DNA of 64,000 nt from Verrucomicrobiota bacterium (GCA_023391285.1 JAEWBF010000066.1:1-64000), one strand, 5' to 3'; numbered from the stretch's first letter, positions 24,138-33,522 are shown. The notes: a model not told the origin generated them from the sequence alone. Translations and numbers: made by a program.

Positions 24138-26330
24138 ATGCCCACCTACCGCCACGTGAATTACCTCTGGGACGACGCCAAAGCCGCCTCCCTCGATCCC
24201 GTCGCCCGTCTCGTCTATCGCTCCAATCTTCTCGGTAGCGACCAGCGCATCACCAACACCGGCGGCGGCAACACGTCCTCGAAGATCACCGAGAAAGACC
24301 CGCTCACCGGCCAGCCGGTCGAAGTCCTCTGGGTCAAAGGCTCCGGCGGCGATCTCCGCACCAGCAAACGCGAGAACTTCTCCTCGCTCTACCAACAAAA
24401 ACTCCTCGATCTCCAAAAACTCTACGCCGCCCGCTCCGACAAAGGCCTCAAGGCCCCCGCCGAAGACGACATGGTCGGCATGTATACGCACGCGACGTTC
24501 AACCTGAACCCGCGCGCTTCCTCGATCGACACGCCGCTCCACTCCTTCCTCCCGGGCAAACACGTCGATCACATGCACCCCAACGCGATCATCGCGATCG
24601 CCGCTTCGAAGCACTGCGAAAAACTCACCAAGGAAATCTTCGGCGGCGAAATGGCCTACGTCCCGTGGATGCGCCCCGGCTTCGAACTCGGCCTCGCGAT
24701 GCAGAAAATCTCCCGCGAGCAGCCCAACGTCCGCGCCATCATGATGGGCCAGCACGGCTTCATCTCGTGGGCCGACGACGACAAGCAGTGCTACACCGAC
24801 ACGCTTAACTTCATCGAAAAAGCCGCGACCTACATCGAAGAAAAATACGCCGCGAAGGGCGGCGACGCCGCCGCGTTCGGCGGACAAAAATACCAAACCC
24901 TCGACGACACGAAACGCCGCTCCACCTTCGCCGCCATCCTCCCGTGGCTCCGCGGCCAGGTCTCCCAACAGAAGCGCTTCATCGGCACGATTCAGGACGA
25001 CGCCAAAATCCTCCGCTTCGTTAACTCCAAAGACGCCGCCCGCCTCGCCGAACTCGGCACGTCCTGCCCCGACCACTTCCTTCGCACGAAGATCAAACCG
25101 CTCTACGTCGACTGGAACCCGCAGTCCGAAGACGTCGCCGCGCTGAAGAAGAAACTCGCCGACGGACTCGTGTCCTACCGCGAGGACTACGCGAAATATT
25201 ACAACAAGTGCCGCCACGCGAACTCCCCCGCGATGCGCGACCCCAACCCGACCGTCATCCTCATCCCCGGCCTGGGCATGATCGCCTGGGGCAAGGACAA
25301 ATCGGAATCCCGCGTCACCGCCGAATTCTACAACTGCGCCGTCGAGGTCATGCGCGGCGCCGAGGCGATCGACACCTACATCGCCCTCCCACAACAGGAA
25401 GCCTTCGACATCGAATACTGGCTCCTCGAGGAAGCGAAACTGAAGCGCATGCCCGCCGAGAAAGAACTCGCGCGCCAAATCATCGTCGTCATCGGCGCCG
25501 GCTCCGGCATCGGCAAGGAAACGGCCCACCGCCTCGTCAAAGACGGCGCCCACATCGTCGCCGTTGACCTCAACTCCGACGCCGCCAACGCCACCGCCAA
25601 AGAGATCACCGACAAATACGGCCTCGGCATCGGCGTCGCCGGCACCGGCCTCTCCAACTGCGGCCCCGCCCTCGGCCTCGCCGCCAACATCACCGACCGC
25701 GCCTCCATCCGCGCGATGCTCGACAACGTCGCCCTCGCCTACGGCGGCTTCGACTCCATCTGCGTCACCGCCGGCATCTTCGTCCCGAGCGACACCACCG
25801 GCCACATCCCCGACGACAAGTGGGCGCTCACGTTCAACATCAACGTCACTGGCAGTTACCTCGTCGGCGACGAAGCCGCGAAAACCTGGCGCGAACAAGG
25901 CCTCCGCGGAAACCTCGTCCTCACCACGTCCGCCAACGCCGTTGTATCCAAAAAAGGATCACTCGCCTACGACACCTCGAAGGCGGCCGCGAACCACCTC
26001 GTCCGCGAGCTCGCCATCGAGCTCGCCCCGCTCGTCCGCGTCAACGGCGTCGCCCCCGCGACGGTCGTGCAAGGCTCCGCGATGTTCCCCCGCGACCGCG
26101 TCATCGGCTCCCTCGCGAAATACAACATCCCCTACAAGGACGACGAGGAAACCGACTCGCTCGTGCGCAAACTCGCCCAGTTCTACGCCGACCGCACGCT
26201 CACGAAGTCACCGATCACCCCCGCCGACCAAGCCGAAGCCTACTTCCTCCTTGTGACGCAGCGCCTCAGCAAAACCACCGGCCAAGTCATCACCGTCGAC
26301 GGCGGCCTCCACGAAGCCTTCCTCCGCTAG
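24138..26330 (+). CDS. rhaD: Bifunctional rhamnulose-1-phosphate aldolase / short-chain dehydrogenase
   Basis: A 730-residue fusion. The class II aldolase half (about 1-430) has NTGGGNTSSKI, WVKGSGGDLRTSK and the zinc-site stretch TPLHSFLPGKHVDHMHPNAI with later GQHGFISWADD; it cleaves L-rhamnulose-1-phosphate to DHAP and L-lactaldehyde. The C-terminal SDR half (about 445-730) has the Rossmann loop GAGSGIGKETAHRL, VTAGIF (a variant NNAG), TTSANAV and catalytic YDTSKAA (Tyr-x-x-x-Lys), and probably oxidises lactaldehyde to lactate. This architecture is known from Bacteroidota, Rhizobia and Bacillus (RhaEW type). It is followed by rhaB after 126 bp that contain a hairpin. Confidence 0.93.
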   Translation: MPTYRHVNYLWDDAKAASLDPVARLVYRSNLLGSDQRITNTGGGNTSSKITEKDPLTGQPVEVLWVKGSGGDLRTSKRENFSSLYQQKLLDLQKLYAARSDKGLKAPAEDDMVGMYTHATFNLNPRASSIDTPLHSFLPGKHVDHMHPNAIIAIAASKHCEKLTKEIFGGEMAYVPWMRPGFELGLAMQKISREQPNVRAIMMGQHGFISWADDDKQCYTDTLNFIEKAATYIEEKYAAKGGDAAAFGGQKYQTLDDTKRRSTFAAILPWLRGQVSQQKRFIGTIQDDAKILRFVNSKDAARLAELGTSCPDHFLRTKIKPLYVDWNPQSEDVAALKKKLADGLVSYREDYAKYYNKCRHANSPAMRDPNPTVILIPGLGMIAWGKDKSESRVTAEFYNCAVEVMRGAEAIDTYIALPQQEAFDIEYWLLEEAKLKRMPAEKELARQIIVVIGAGSGIGKETAHRLVKDGAHIVAVDLNSDAANATAKEITDKYGLGIGVAGTGLSNCGPALGLAANITDRASIRAMLDNVALAYGGFDSICVTAGIFVPSDTTGHIPDDKWALTFNINVTGSYLVGDEAAKTWREQGLRGNLVLTTSANAVVSKKGSLAYDTSKAAANHLVRELAIELAPLVRVNGVAPATVVQGSAMFPRDRVIGSLAKYNIPYKDDEETDSLVRKLAQFYADRTLTKSPITPADQAEAYFLLVTQRLSKTTGQVITVDGGLHEAFLR

Positions 26331-26349
26331 GCAGATCTCCCAATCAATA

Positions 26350-26427
26350 GCCGCAAAAAGGCACAAAAGGCGCAGAATGACCCGGAGATTTCTTTCTGTT
26401 TTTGCGCCTTTTGCGCCTCTTTGCGGC
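26350..26427. repeat. Inverted TTTGCGCC word repeat between rhaD and rhaB
   Basis: The left arm 26350-26376 (GCCGCAAAAAGGCACAAAAG, then GCGCAGAA) and right arm 26399-26427 (TTTTTGCGCCTTTTGCGCCT, then CTTTGCGGC) can pair into a long imperfect stem with a loop of about 22 nt. It lies in the message between two operon genes, where it could act as an attenuator or processing/stability element. The T-rich start of the right arm is not a terminator run. Confidence 0.8.
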
Positions 26428-26456
26428 CATGGATTTTCTGCGGTCAAATATTTCTG

Positions 26457-27893
26457 ATGACTGCGTCTAAACTCCACTGCGCTGCTATCGACCTCGGCGC
26501 CACCAGCGGCCGCGTGATCGTCGGCACGTGGGCCAAAAACAAACTCACCCTTACCGAGGTCCACCGTTTCCCCAACGCCTTCCATTCCGTCGCCGGTCAC
26601 GACTACTGGAACATCCCCGGCCTCTGGTCCGAAACCCAAACCGGCCTCCAGAAAGCCGCCGCTCAGTTCAAATCCATCGCCTCCGTCGGCGTCGACACCT
26701 GGGGCGTCGACTACGCCCTCGTCAACGACGCCGGCCGGCTCGTGTATCCAGTTCACGCCTACCGCGACGCCCGCACGCAGCCCGGCCTTCAAAAACTCGC
26801 CAACACCCGCGCCGCGCTTGCCCGCATCTACGCCGCGACGGGCATTCCCAACGTCTTCTACAACTCCAGTCTCCAACTCGCCGAAACCGTCGCGAGTTGC
26901 CCCGCCATTGAAGACCTCGCCACGCGCTGCCTCTTCCTCCCTGACTATTTCAACTTCCTCCTCTCCGGTCGCATGGAGAACGAGTTCACGATCGCGAGCA
27001 CCACTCAGCTCATCGACGTCCACTCCACCGACTGGTCGCGCCCCGCGCTCGATTATTTCCGCATCCCGTCGCAGTGGTTCACAAAGCCCATTCTCGCCGG
27101 CACCAAACTCGGCCGAGTTAAAAACATCCCCGAGTTCGCCGCCACCCAAGTCATCGCCGTTCCCGGCCACGACACCGCGGCCGCTTACGACGCCATGCCC
27201 GCCGATCCCTCGGGCACCGATCTTTTCCTCAGCTCCGGCACGTGGTCACTCGTCGGTTTCGAAAGCGACGTCCCCGTCCTCGGCGACGAAGCTCTCGCCG
27301 CGCGCATCTCCAACGAGCGCACCGGCGACGGCCGCTACCGCCCGCTCACGAACGTCATCGGCCTCTGGCTTCTCGAGAAAACCCTCGCCGACTTCTCCTC
27401 CCGCCCAAAAACCGAAGCCGATTGGTCCGCCCTCATCACCGCCGCCGAAAAACTGCCCGCGCCCAAAGCGCTGCTCGACGTCGCCGATCCAGTTTTTGCC
27501 AACCCGCCCTCGATGCGCGCCGCCATCGACGCTCAGCTCAAAAAGAAAAAACTTCCGCTGCCCAAGAATCTCGCCGCTTACACGCGCCTGATCTGCGACT
27601 CGCTCGGCCGCGGCCACGCCGACGCCATGCGCGCCTTCGAAGGCCTCGCGAATCGAAAATTCCAACGCATCCTCATGGTCGGCGGCGGCTCGAAAAACCG
27701 TCTCCTCTGCCAAGCCACCGCCAACGCCGCGCAAATCCCCGTGATCTCCTTCGCCCTCGAAGGCACCGCCGTCGGCAACCTCGCCAACCAACTCATCGCC
27801 CTCCGCGCCATAAAGGATCTCCCCACCTTCCGCACCCTCCTCGCCAAACAAATCCAACAAACCGTCTACAAACCACGAATGGACACGAACTGA
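26457..27893 (+). CDS. rhaB: Rhamnulokinase
   Basis: A 478-residue FGGY-family kinase phosphorylating L-rhamnulose. Motifs: AAIDLGATSGRVIVG (phosphate 1), SVGVDTWGVDYALV, substrate region YRDARTQPG, FLPDYFNFLLSG, VPGHDTAAAYDAMP, LSSGTWSLVG, and adenosine motif GGGSKNRLLCQATANA followed by EGTAVGNLANQ. ATG 26457 was chosen over a start inside the preceding repeat. The last residues (VYKPRMDTN) and the TGA stop are encoded by the CACGAATGGACACG word repeat, so the C-terminal tail is repeat-derived. Confidence 0.93.
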   Translation: MTASKLHCAAIDLGATSGRVIVGTWAKNKLTLTEVHRFPNAFHSVAGHDYWNIPGLWSETQTGLQKAAAQFKSIASVGVDTWGVDYALVNDAGRLVYPVHAYRDARTQPGLQKLANTRAALARIYAATGIPNVFYNSSLQLAETVASCPAIEDLATRCLFLPDYFNFLLSGRMENEFTIASTTQLIDVHSTDWSRPALDYFRIPSQWFTKPILAGTKLGRVKNIPEFAATQVIAVPGHDTAAAYDAMPADPSGTDLFLSSGTWSLVGFESDVPVLGDEALAARISNERTGDGRYRPLTNVIGLWLLEKTLADFSSRPKTEADWSALITAAEKLPAPKALLDVADPVFANPPSMRAAIDAQLKKKKLPLPKNLAAYTRLICDSLGRGHADAMRAFEGLANRKFQRILMVGGGSKNRLLCQATANAAQIPVISFALEGTAVGNLANQLIALRAIKDLPTFRTLLAKQIQQTVYKPRMDTN

Positions 27894-27996
27894 CACGAAT
27901 GCTCCGAGGCCGACGAGTTCGTGTGCATTCGTGTCCATTCGTGGTTCTCAGATCGGATCGCCTGAATCCGTGTTCATCCGTGTCCATCCGTGGTTG
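27871..27996. repeat. Inverted and direct TTCGTGTCCATTCGTGG repeats overlapping the rhaB stop
   Basis: The arm at 27871-27900 (AACCACGAATGGACACGAAC onward) pairs with 27918-27946 (TTCGTGTGCATTCGTGTCCA onward). A third copy with TCCGTGTTCATCCGTGTCCA follows at 27966-27996. The first arm covers the final codons and stop of rhaB; the last copy ends about 15 bp before the rhaA ATG. The whole rhaB-rhaA gap is repeat. Confidence 0.85.
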
Positions 27997-28010
27997 AATT
28001 TCTTCCTTTC

Positions 28011-29282
28011 ATGACTTCCGCCAAAAAAATCTCCGCCGCCTACAAACTCGCCCGCGAAACCTACGCCGACTTCGGCGTCGACACCGAAGCCGCCCTCGCC
28101 CGCGCCCTCGAAATCCCCATCTCGCTCCATTGCTGGCAAGCCGACGACGTCCGCGGCCTCGAAACCCCCAAAGGCACCGTCGACTCCGGCGGCATCATGG
28201 CCACCGGCGGCTATCCCGGCCGCGCCCGCAACGGCGACGAAATGCGCGCCGACCTCGACGTCGTCCTGAAACTCCTTCCCGGCCAGCAACGCCTCAACCT
28301 CCACGCGTTCTACGCCGAAACCGGCGACGCTCACGTCGATCGCGACGCCCTCGAACCCCAGCACTTCTCCCGCTGGCTCGACTGGGCCAAATCGAAATCC
28401 ATCGGACTCGATTTCAACCCGACCTACTTCGCCCACCCGAAAGCCGCCTCCGGCTTCACGCTCTCTCACGCCGACAAATCCATCCGCCGTTTCTGGATCG
28501 ATCACGCCAAAGCCTGCCGCCGCATCGCCCAGCACTTCGCCAAAAAACTCGGCACGCCCTGCATCCATAATCACTGGATCCCCGACGGCGCCAAAGACAC
28601 CCCCGCCGACCGCTGGTCCCCGCGCGAGCGCCTCGTTCAATCCTACGACGCCATCTTCGCCGACAAATCCATCAACCGAAAACTCTGCGTCGACGCCGTC
28701 GAAGGAAAACTCTTCGGCCTCGGCAGCGAAGACTACGTCGTCGGCTCGCAGGAATTCTATTCCTCCTACGCCCAAGCCCGCGACCTCGTCCTCTGCCTCG
28801 ACCTCGGTCACTACCACCCGACCGAATCCGTCGCCGACAAGGTCTCCGCGCTGATGCAGTTCCATAAACGCATCCTTCTCCACACCTCGCGCCCGATCCG
28901 CTGGGACAGCGATCACGTCGTCATCCTCGACGACCCCACGCGCAATCTCTTCCTCGAAATCGCCCGCGGCGACGCCTGGGACCGCGTCTTCGTCGCCCTC
29001 GATTTCTTCGACGCCTCGATCAACCGCCTCGCCGCCTACGTCGTCGGCGCCCGCGCCACCCGGCAAGCGATCCTCCTCGGCCTCCTCGATCCGTCGCAAC
29101 GTCTCCGCGAAGCGGATACAGCCAACCGCGGCCACGAACGCCTCGCCTTGATGGAACAATCCAAGTCACTCCCCTGGGGCGCCGTCTGGGACGAACTCTG
29201 CCTCCGCGCCAACGTCCCCGCCCGCGCCGACTGGCTCGCCGAAATCTCGGCTCACGAGAGCTCCGTCCTCCGCGGCCGCTAG
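28011..29282 (+). CDS. rhaA: L-rhamnose isomerase
   Basis: A 423-residue isomerase converting L-rhamnose to L-rhamnulose, a Mn2+ TIM-barrel enzyme. Recognised segments: ISLHCWQADDVRGLE, GGIMATGGYPGRARNGDEMR, LNLHAFYAE, a metal-site region GLDFNPTYFAHPKA, CIHNHWIPDGAKD, LDLGHYHPTESVADKVSAL and SRPIRWDSDHVVILDD. These are conserved across RhaA. It is the third catabolic gene after rhaD and rhaB, so isomerase, kinase and aldolase steps are all encoded here. No rhamnose regulator gene is visible in the window. Confidence 0.94.
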   Translation: MTSAKKISAAYKLARETYADFGVDTEAALARALEIPISLHCWQADDVRGLETPKGTVDSGGIMATGGYPGRARNGDEMRADLDVVLKLLPGQQRLNLHAFYAETGDAHVDRDALEPQHFSRWLDWAKSKSIGLDFNPTYFAHPKAASGFTLSHADKSIRRFWIDHAKACRRIAQHFAKKLGTPCIHNHWIPDGAKDTPADRWSPRERLVQSYDAIFADKSINRKLCVDAVEGKLFGLGSEDYVVGSQEFYSSYAQARDLVLCLDLGHYHPTESVADKVSALMQFHKRILLHTSRPIRWDSDHVVILDDPTRNLFLEIARGDAWDRVFVALDFFDASINRLAAYVVGARATRQAILLGLLDPSQRLREADTANRGHERLALMEQSKSLPWGAVWDELCLRANVPARADWLAEISAHESSVLRGR

Positions 29283-29294
29283 CATCCGCTGACA

Positions 29295-29315
29295 GGACCG
29301 ACCTCCGATCGGTCC
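29295..29315. repeat. GGACCGA hairpin after rhaA
   Basis: Perfect 7-bp arms GGACCGA and TCGGTCC with a 7-nt loop, 13 bp after the rhaA stop. There is no T-run, so a rho-independent terminator is not supported. It resembles the other stop-proximal hairpin units in build. The rest of the gap up to 29488 holds a weak -10-like TATACT at 29438-29443 ahead of the hibernation-factor gene. Confidence 0.65.
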
Positions 29316-29488
29316 GCCTTCCGCCTGCGAACTCGGCGCGCCCGCACGCTCCGCGTGATAGGCCTGCGCGTAGTCGTTTCAGCCAAATCTGCCCGTTAAA
29401 CGACAAGATCCGCCCACCCGGAAAAACCGAAACCCGCTATACTCGGCGCGTTGGTTAGACAGTTCCTTAAAATCCTCCCCACAACCCC

Positions 29489-29863
29489 ATGAAATCCCCC
29501 GTCTGCTTCAACAGCGAAAAGCTCATCCTTCGCGGCATTCACCTCGATCTTACCGACGCGATGAAAGCCGCGGTGGAATCCAAAGCCGAACGACTCTTCC
29601 GGCACGAAGCGCGAATCGTCCGGCTCCGCGTCGACGTCGACTGCGGCTACCGTAACCACACCCGAATCTTCACCGCCAAGGGTCGAGTCGAGATCGCCGG
29701 CCCCGATCTGACCGCCACGGTCACTTCCGAGGACGCTTACAACGCGATCAACCTCCTGATCGACAAACTCGACCGGCTTCTGCGCAAGCGTGCGACCTCC
29801 GCAATGCGACGGCGCTCCGTGGGCGACATCCGGCTGCTCGAGCCCGCGGCCATGCCGGCCTGA
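29489..29863 (+). CDS. hpf: Ribosome hibernation promoting factor family protein
   Basis: A 124-residue short-form HPF/YfiA (RaiA) protein. It shows ILRGIHLDLTDAMKAAVESK (helix 1), the basic helix RLFRHEARIVRLRVDVD, the central strand GRVEIAGPDLTATVTSEDAY and the helix AINLLIDKLDRLLRKR. The family binds the 30S decoding region and promotes 70S or 100S dormancy. It lacks the long-form C-terminal dimerisation domain. It has its own spacing from rhaA (206 bp) and is probably separately transcribed. Confidence 0.9.
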   Translation: MKSPVCFNSEKLILRGIHLDLTDAMKAAVESKAERLFRHEARIVRLRVDVDCGYRNHTRIFTAKGRVEIAGPDLTATVTSEDAYNAINLLIDKLDRLLRKRATSAMRRRSVGDIRLLEPAAMPA

Positions 29864-29929
29864 TCCAAATCACCGTCGGGGTGTAACGACTCGACCACGC
29901 GTCAATCGTTGCGCCCCGCGGTTCGACTT

Positions 29930-32900
29930 TCACCTCTCGTGACGTCGGAGATCTCCATCCATCTCCACCACCTCCCCTTTCTTCATCGCCAACTCCACGC
30001 TGCGATCGCCCACTCGCACCGCCACGCTTCCTCCGCGCAGACTCCGCACGCGCACCCATTCCGGCAGATGCTCGCGCCAGCGCACGTCCACTTCATAACC
30101 ACCGCGCGCCCGCAGTCCTCGCACCTCGCCATCGCGCCACGCCTCCGGCAACGCCGGCAAAACGTCGATCTCCGCTTTCTCGCTCATCGTTTCCAGATCC
30201 CCGACCCCCTGTCCACCTGCGCCAATCGTCAGCCGGCTCTGCAACAGCATCTCCGCCACCGCCGCCGTCCCGCCGAAATTCCCGTCGATCTGAAACGGCG
30301 GATGCGCGTCGAATAAATTGGGATACGCCCCGCCGCCCGTCGACTCGATCCGATCCGTCTCACTCGCCGGACTCAACAACCCGCGCAACAAATCCAGCGC
30401 CCGATCCCCATCCTTGAGCCGCGCCCACAGCGCCGCCTTGTGCGCCAGCGCCCAACCCGTTCCGCCATCGCCACGCTCCTCGAGCGTCTTCCGCGCCGCC
30501 GCGCCGATCTTCGGCGTCCGCTCCACATCGATCTCCGCGCCGGGATAAAGCCCCCACAGATGCGAAATGTGACGATGGTGCGGATCGACTTCGCGAAACT
30601 CCTCCAACCATTCCATCACGCGCCCGTCGCGCCCAATCCGCGTCGGCGGCAACCGCGCCCCCTTCTCCGCCAGTTCACGCCTCAAATCCTCATCCACCCC
30701 CAACACCTCCGCCGCCGTCCTCGTAGCCTCAAACAGCGCCCGCAATATCTGGTTGTCGAATGTCGGCCCCATGCACACGTGGGCCTTCGTACCATCCGGC
30801 AGCAAAAACGCATTCTCCGGCGAATTCGCCGGCGCCGTCACGAGCCACTTGTTCGCTGGTTCCTCGATCAGCATATCGAGATAAAACTCCGCCGATCCTT
30901 TCATGATCGGATACGCCCGCTCCAAAAACGCGCGATCGCCCGTGAACAAATAGTGCTCCCACATATGCCAGCACAGCCACGCCGATCCCGTGGTCGTCGC
31001 GCCCCAGTTCGCGCCCTCGCCCGGTGACGTGAATCCCCACGGATTTGCCAGCACGTGCGCCACCCACCCCCGCGCATCGTAATACGTCTTCGCCGTCCGC
31101 GCTCCCGGCTCCCGCAACGACTCGATCAACGAAAACAACGACGCATGCAGCTCCGATAAATTCGCGACCTCCGCCGGCCAGAAGTTCATCTGCACATTGA
31201 TGTTCAGATGCCAGTCGCCATTCCACGGCGTCGTCACCCCATCCGCCCAAATCCCCTGCAGGTTCGGCGGAAACCCGTCCGGCCGCGTCGACGAAATCAG
31301 CAGATACCGCCCGAAATCAAAATACAGCTGCACCAATCCGGGATCGCCGCTCCCCGACGCGAACGCCTCCATCCGCTCCACCGCCGTCGCCTCGCGCGCT
31401 TCCGACGGCGTCCCCGCCAACCGCAAGCTCACCCGCTCGAACAACGCGCGATGATGCGCGACATGCGCCGCCCGCAACGCCCGAAACGTCTTCCCCGCCG
31501 CGCGCTCCACCTCGGTTTTCGCCCACGCTTCCACCCCCTCCTCGTAGCGGAAAGCGTGAGCTTTTCGTCGATCCGCCCCCGCACCTGGAGGGTGCTGCTC
31601 CATCGGCCCCGTGCTCCACGCTCCCGCAAAACTCTCAATATCTGTCCGCGCTGCGACCAACACCATCACCTCGTCCGCCCCGCTCACCCGCAGCGAACTC
31701 CCGTTCACCACCTCCACGCTTCCCCCGCGATTCACCACCCGCAGCGCCGCCGCGAACCCCACGTTCTCGCCGCCTTTCCCATCCTTCAACCGCCCGCTCA
31801 TCACCAACCCGTCGCTGCCCCACGCCTCCGTCACCGCCCGCTCCGGTCGCGTGAGCCCCACTTCAAAAGAGATCTTTCCCGCCTCGCTCGCCGTCAGCCG
31901 CACCACCGCCACCTCATCCGGCGCACTCACCAACGCCTCTCTTTCAAACCGCACCCCATCGCGCACATAGCTCACCCGGGCCACCGCGTCCCCAATATCC
32001 AATTCCCGCGCATACTCCTCCGATTCCGTCGGCCCACCAAACACCAATTTCACGTCTCCTAAAACCTGATACGTCCCATACGGCACCTCCGCCCCATTCC
32101 CGAACCCCGACCCCGCGCCCGCGCAGGTGAAATGCTCCGCCACGAGCTTCTCCGCCTCCGCATTCTTTCCTTCCAACAATAACCGCCGAATCTCCGGCAA
32201 CGCCTTCGCCGCGTCCGGCCGATCCGCGTCCTGCGGAGAACCCGACCACATTCCCGCCTCGTTTAGAACAATCCGCTCCTCCTCCACCCCGCCAAACACC
32301 ATCGCCCCCATCCGTCCGTTCCCCAAGGGCGCCGACTCCGTGAAATGCCCCGCCGGCGCCGCGAACCTCACCACCCGCTCCGGCCCCGGCCGCACCGCTT
32401 TCAACCGCTCCACCAACGCCCGCGGCACTTCGATCACCGACCCATGCCGCACCCCGCGCGGCAACGAAATCTCGCTGGTCACATCCTGCCACTCCTCCGC
32501 GTCGCCCGCACCTTCGCCCGCACGCATCCGCAGCGCCCCGAAGTGCTTTTCTCGATACACATCGAAATACACCAGCGTCTCATCCCGCTTCTCGCCGACA
32601 CCTCTCACCACCGTCGGCCCTTCCACCCAATCCCGCGTAAACGGCGCCTCGAACTCCTTCCACGGCCCCTCCACGTCGTCCGCCACCGCGATCCGCAAAT
32701 GCTTCTTCGGCGGATGCCGCGTCTCGTCCTTGATGATCATCCGCCACGTCCCATCCGTCCTTCGATCCATCGTCGCATCGATCACGCTGAACCCCGGATC
32801 CACCAACACCCGCGCCGGCTCGAAGCTCTCCCAGTCCTTCGTCGTCGTCGCGTAGATTCGATGATTCAACTCATCCTCCGACGCCCCCGCCGTCTCCGAG

Positions 32901-33349
32901 AATTTCCCCGGCACCGTTGACGCCCAAAAGATCAAAAACCGCTCCCGCTTCGGATCCCACACCGCTTCCGGCGCCCACGAATTCCGCACGCCCGGCTCAT
33001 GCGCCATCACCGGAATCGCCTTCTGCTCCGACCAATTCAAAAAGTCCTTCGTCGACGCATACCCGATGTGGTTGTCCCACCACCCGCTCGTCCAAACGAG
33101 ATGATACGTCCCATCCGGCCCGCGCACCGCGTGCGGATCGCGCATCAACTTATCCTTCCCCACCTGCGGCTTCAGAAAGCTCGCACCGCCATCCAGTGCC
33201 TCCCACCGATACCCGTCCTCGCTCCAGGCGAGGTGCAACCCGCTCTCCCCGTTCCCCGTAAAATACGTGAACAGATAAACCGTCCCCTCCGCCCGCACCG
33301 CCCCCGCCAACCCCAACCACGCCAGCCCCACTCCCCACATCCGCTTCAT
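29930..33349 (-). CDS. Exported GH43-like/GH95 fusion glycoside hydrolase
   Basis: A 1,139-residue exported enzyme with signal peptide MKRMWGVGLAWLGLAGAVRA. Residues about 22-318 form a GH43-like five-bladed propeller (MRDPHAVRGPDGTYHLVWTS, WAPEAVWDPKRERFLIFWAS). Residues about 322-1139 are GH95: APLGNGRMGAMVFGG, WNGDWHLNINVQMNFWPAE (the two Asn of the NxN motif), PANSPENAF (general acid Glu), HRHISHLWGLYPG and FQIDGNFGGTAAVAEMLL (Asp). GH95 are inverting alpha-L-fucosidases or L-galactosidases. The start was put at ATG 33349 because upstream in-frame sequence is translated repeat. A repeat-derived insert lies at nt 31541-31602. It follows the symporter gene and likely feeds it. Confidence 0.9.
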   Translation of the reverse strand: MKRMWGVGLAWLGLAGAVRAEGTVYLFTYFTGNGESGLHLAWSEDGYRWEALDGGASFLKPQVGKDKLMRDPHAVRGPDGTYHLVWTSGWWDNHIGYASTKDFLNWSEQKAIPVMAHEPGVRNSWAPEAVWDPKRERFLIFWASTVPGKFSETAGASEDELNHRIYATTTKDWESFEPARVLVDPGFSVIDATMDRRTDGTWRMIIKDETRHPPKKHLRIAVADDVEGPWKEFEAPFTRDWVEGPTVVRGVGEKRDETLVYFDVYREKHFGALRMRAGEGAGDAEEWQDVTSEISLPRGVRHGSVIEVPRALVERLKAVRPGPERVVRFAAPAGHFTESAPLGNGRMGAMVFGGVEEERIVLNEAGMWSGSPQDADRPDAAKALPEIRRLLLEGKNAEAEKLVAEHFTCAGAGSGFGNGAEVPYGTYQVLGDVKLVFGGPTESEEYARELDIGDAVARVSYVRDGVRFEREALVSAPDEVAVVRLTASEAGKISFEVGLTRPERAVTEAWGSDGLVMSGRLKDGKGGENVGFAAALRVVNRGGSVEVVNGSSLRVSGADEVMVLVAARTDIESFAGAWSTGPMEQHPPGAGADRRKAHAFRYEEGVEAWAKTEVERAAGKTFRALRAAHVAHHRALFERVSLRLAGTPSEAREATAVERMEAFASGSGDPGLVQLYFDFGRYLLISSTRPDGFPPNLQGIWADGVTTPWNGDWHLNINVQMNFWPAEVANLSELHASLFSLIESLREPGARTAKTYYDARGWVAHVLANPWGFTSPGEGANWGATTTGSAWLCWHMWEHYLFTGDRAFLERAYPIMKGSAEFYLDMLIEEPANKWLVTAPANSPENAFLLPDGTKAHVCMGPTFDNQILRALFEATRTAAEVLGVDEDLRRELAEKGARLPPTRIGRDGRVMEWLEEFREVDPHHRHISHLWGLYPGAEIDVERTPKIGAAARKTLEERGDGGTGWALAHKAALWARLKDGDRALDLLRGLLSPASETDRIESTGGGAYPNLFDAHPPFQIDGNFGGTAAVAEMLLQSRLTIGAGGQGVGDLETMSEKAEIDVLPALPEAWRDGEVRGLRARGGYEVDVRWREHLPEWVRVRSLRGGSVAVRVGDRSVELAMKKGEVVEMDGDLRRHER
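31541..31602. repeat. Repeat-like insert inside the GH95 domain
   Basis: CTCGTAGCGGAAAGCGTGAG and CTTTTCGTCGATCC, followed by CACCTGGAGGGTGCTGCTCC, form AAAGC/GCTTT and GGAG-type inverted words like the window's intergenic repeats. In the gene's frame they encode GPMEQHPPGAGADRRKAHAF, a stretch that breaks otherwise GH95-like sequence. Confidence 0.5.
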
Positions 33350-33414
33350 CACTCCAGTTCTCATTTCAACGAAGCGAAGAACCCACCGCCACTTTGCAAC
33401 TCCATCCGCCCACT

Positions 33415-33522
33415 CTCGCCCTTCGCGTCTCTTCGCGCCCTTCGCGGTTCCACCTCTTTTCCGTGTCTTCGGTGTATTCCGTGGGCCCTTCCTTTTTGCG
33501 CCTTCTGCGCCTCTTTGCGGCC
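33415..33522. repeat. Stacked word repeats upstream of the GH43/GH95 gene
   Basis: Three word families in series: CTCGCCCTTCGCGTCTCTTC with CGCCCTTCGCGGTTC, then TTCCGTGTCTTCGGTGTATT with CCGTGG, then TTTTTGCGCCTTCTGCGCCT with CTTTGCGG. The 196-base gap to the symporter stop has no gene. An in-frame open extension of the hydrolase gene through this region is only translated repeat. Confidence 0.8.

Noticed and set aside
26350..26427. CRISPR-like or rho-independent terminator reading of the TTTGCGCC repeats
   Set aside because: There are no equal-length repeats with unique spacers, and no T-run follows the stem.
29283..29320. Intrinsic terminator after rhaA
   Set aside because: The 7-bp stem has no following T-tract; kept only as a hairpin repeat.
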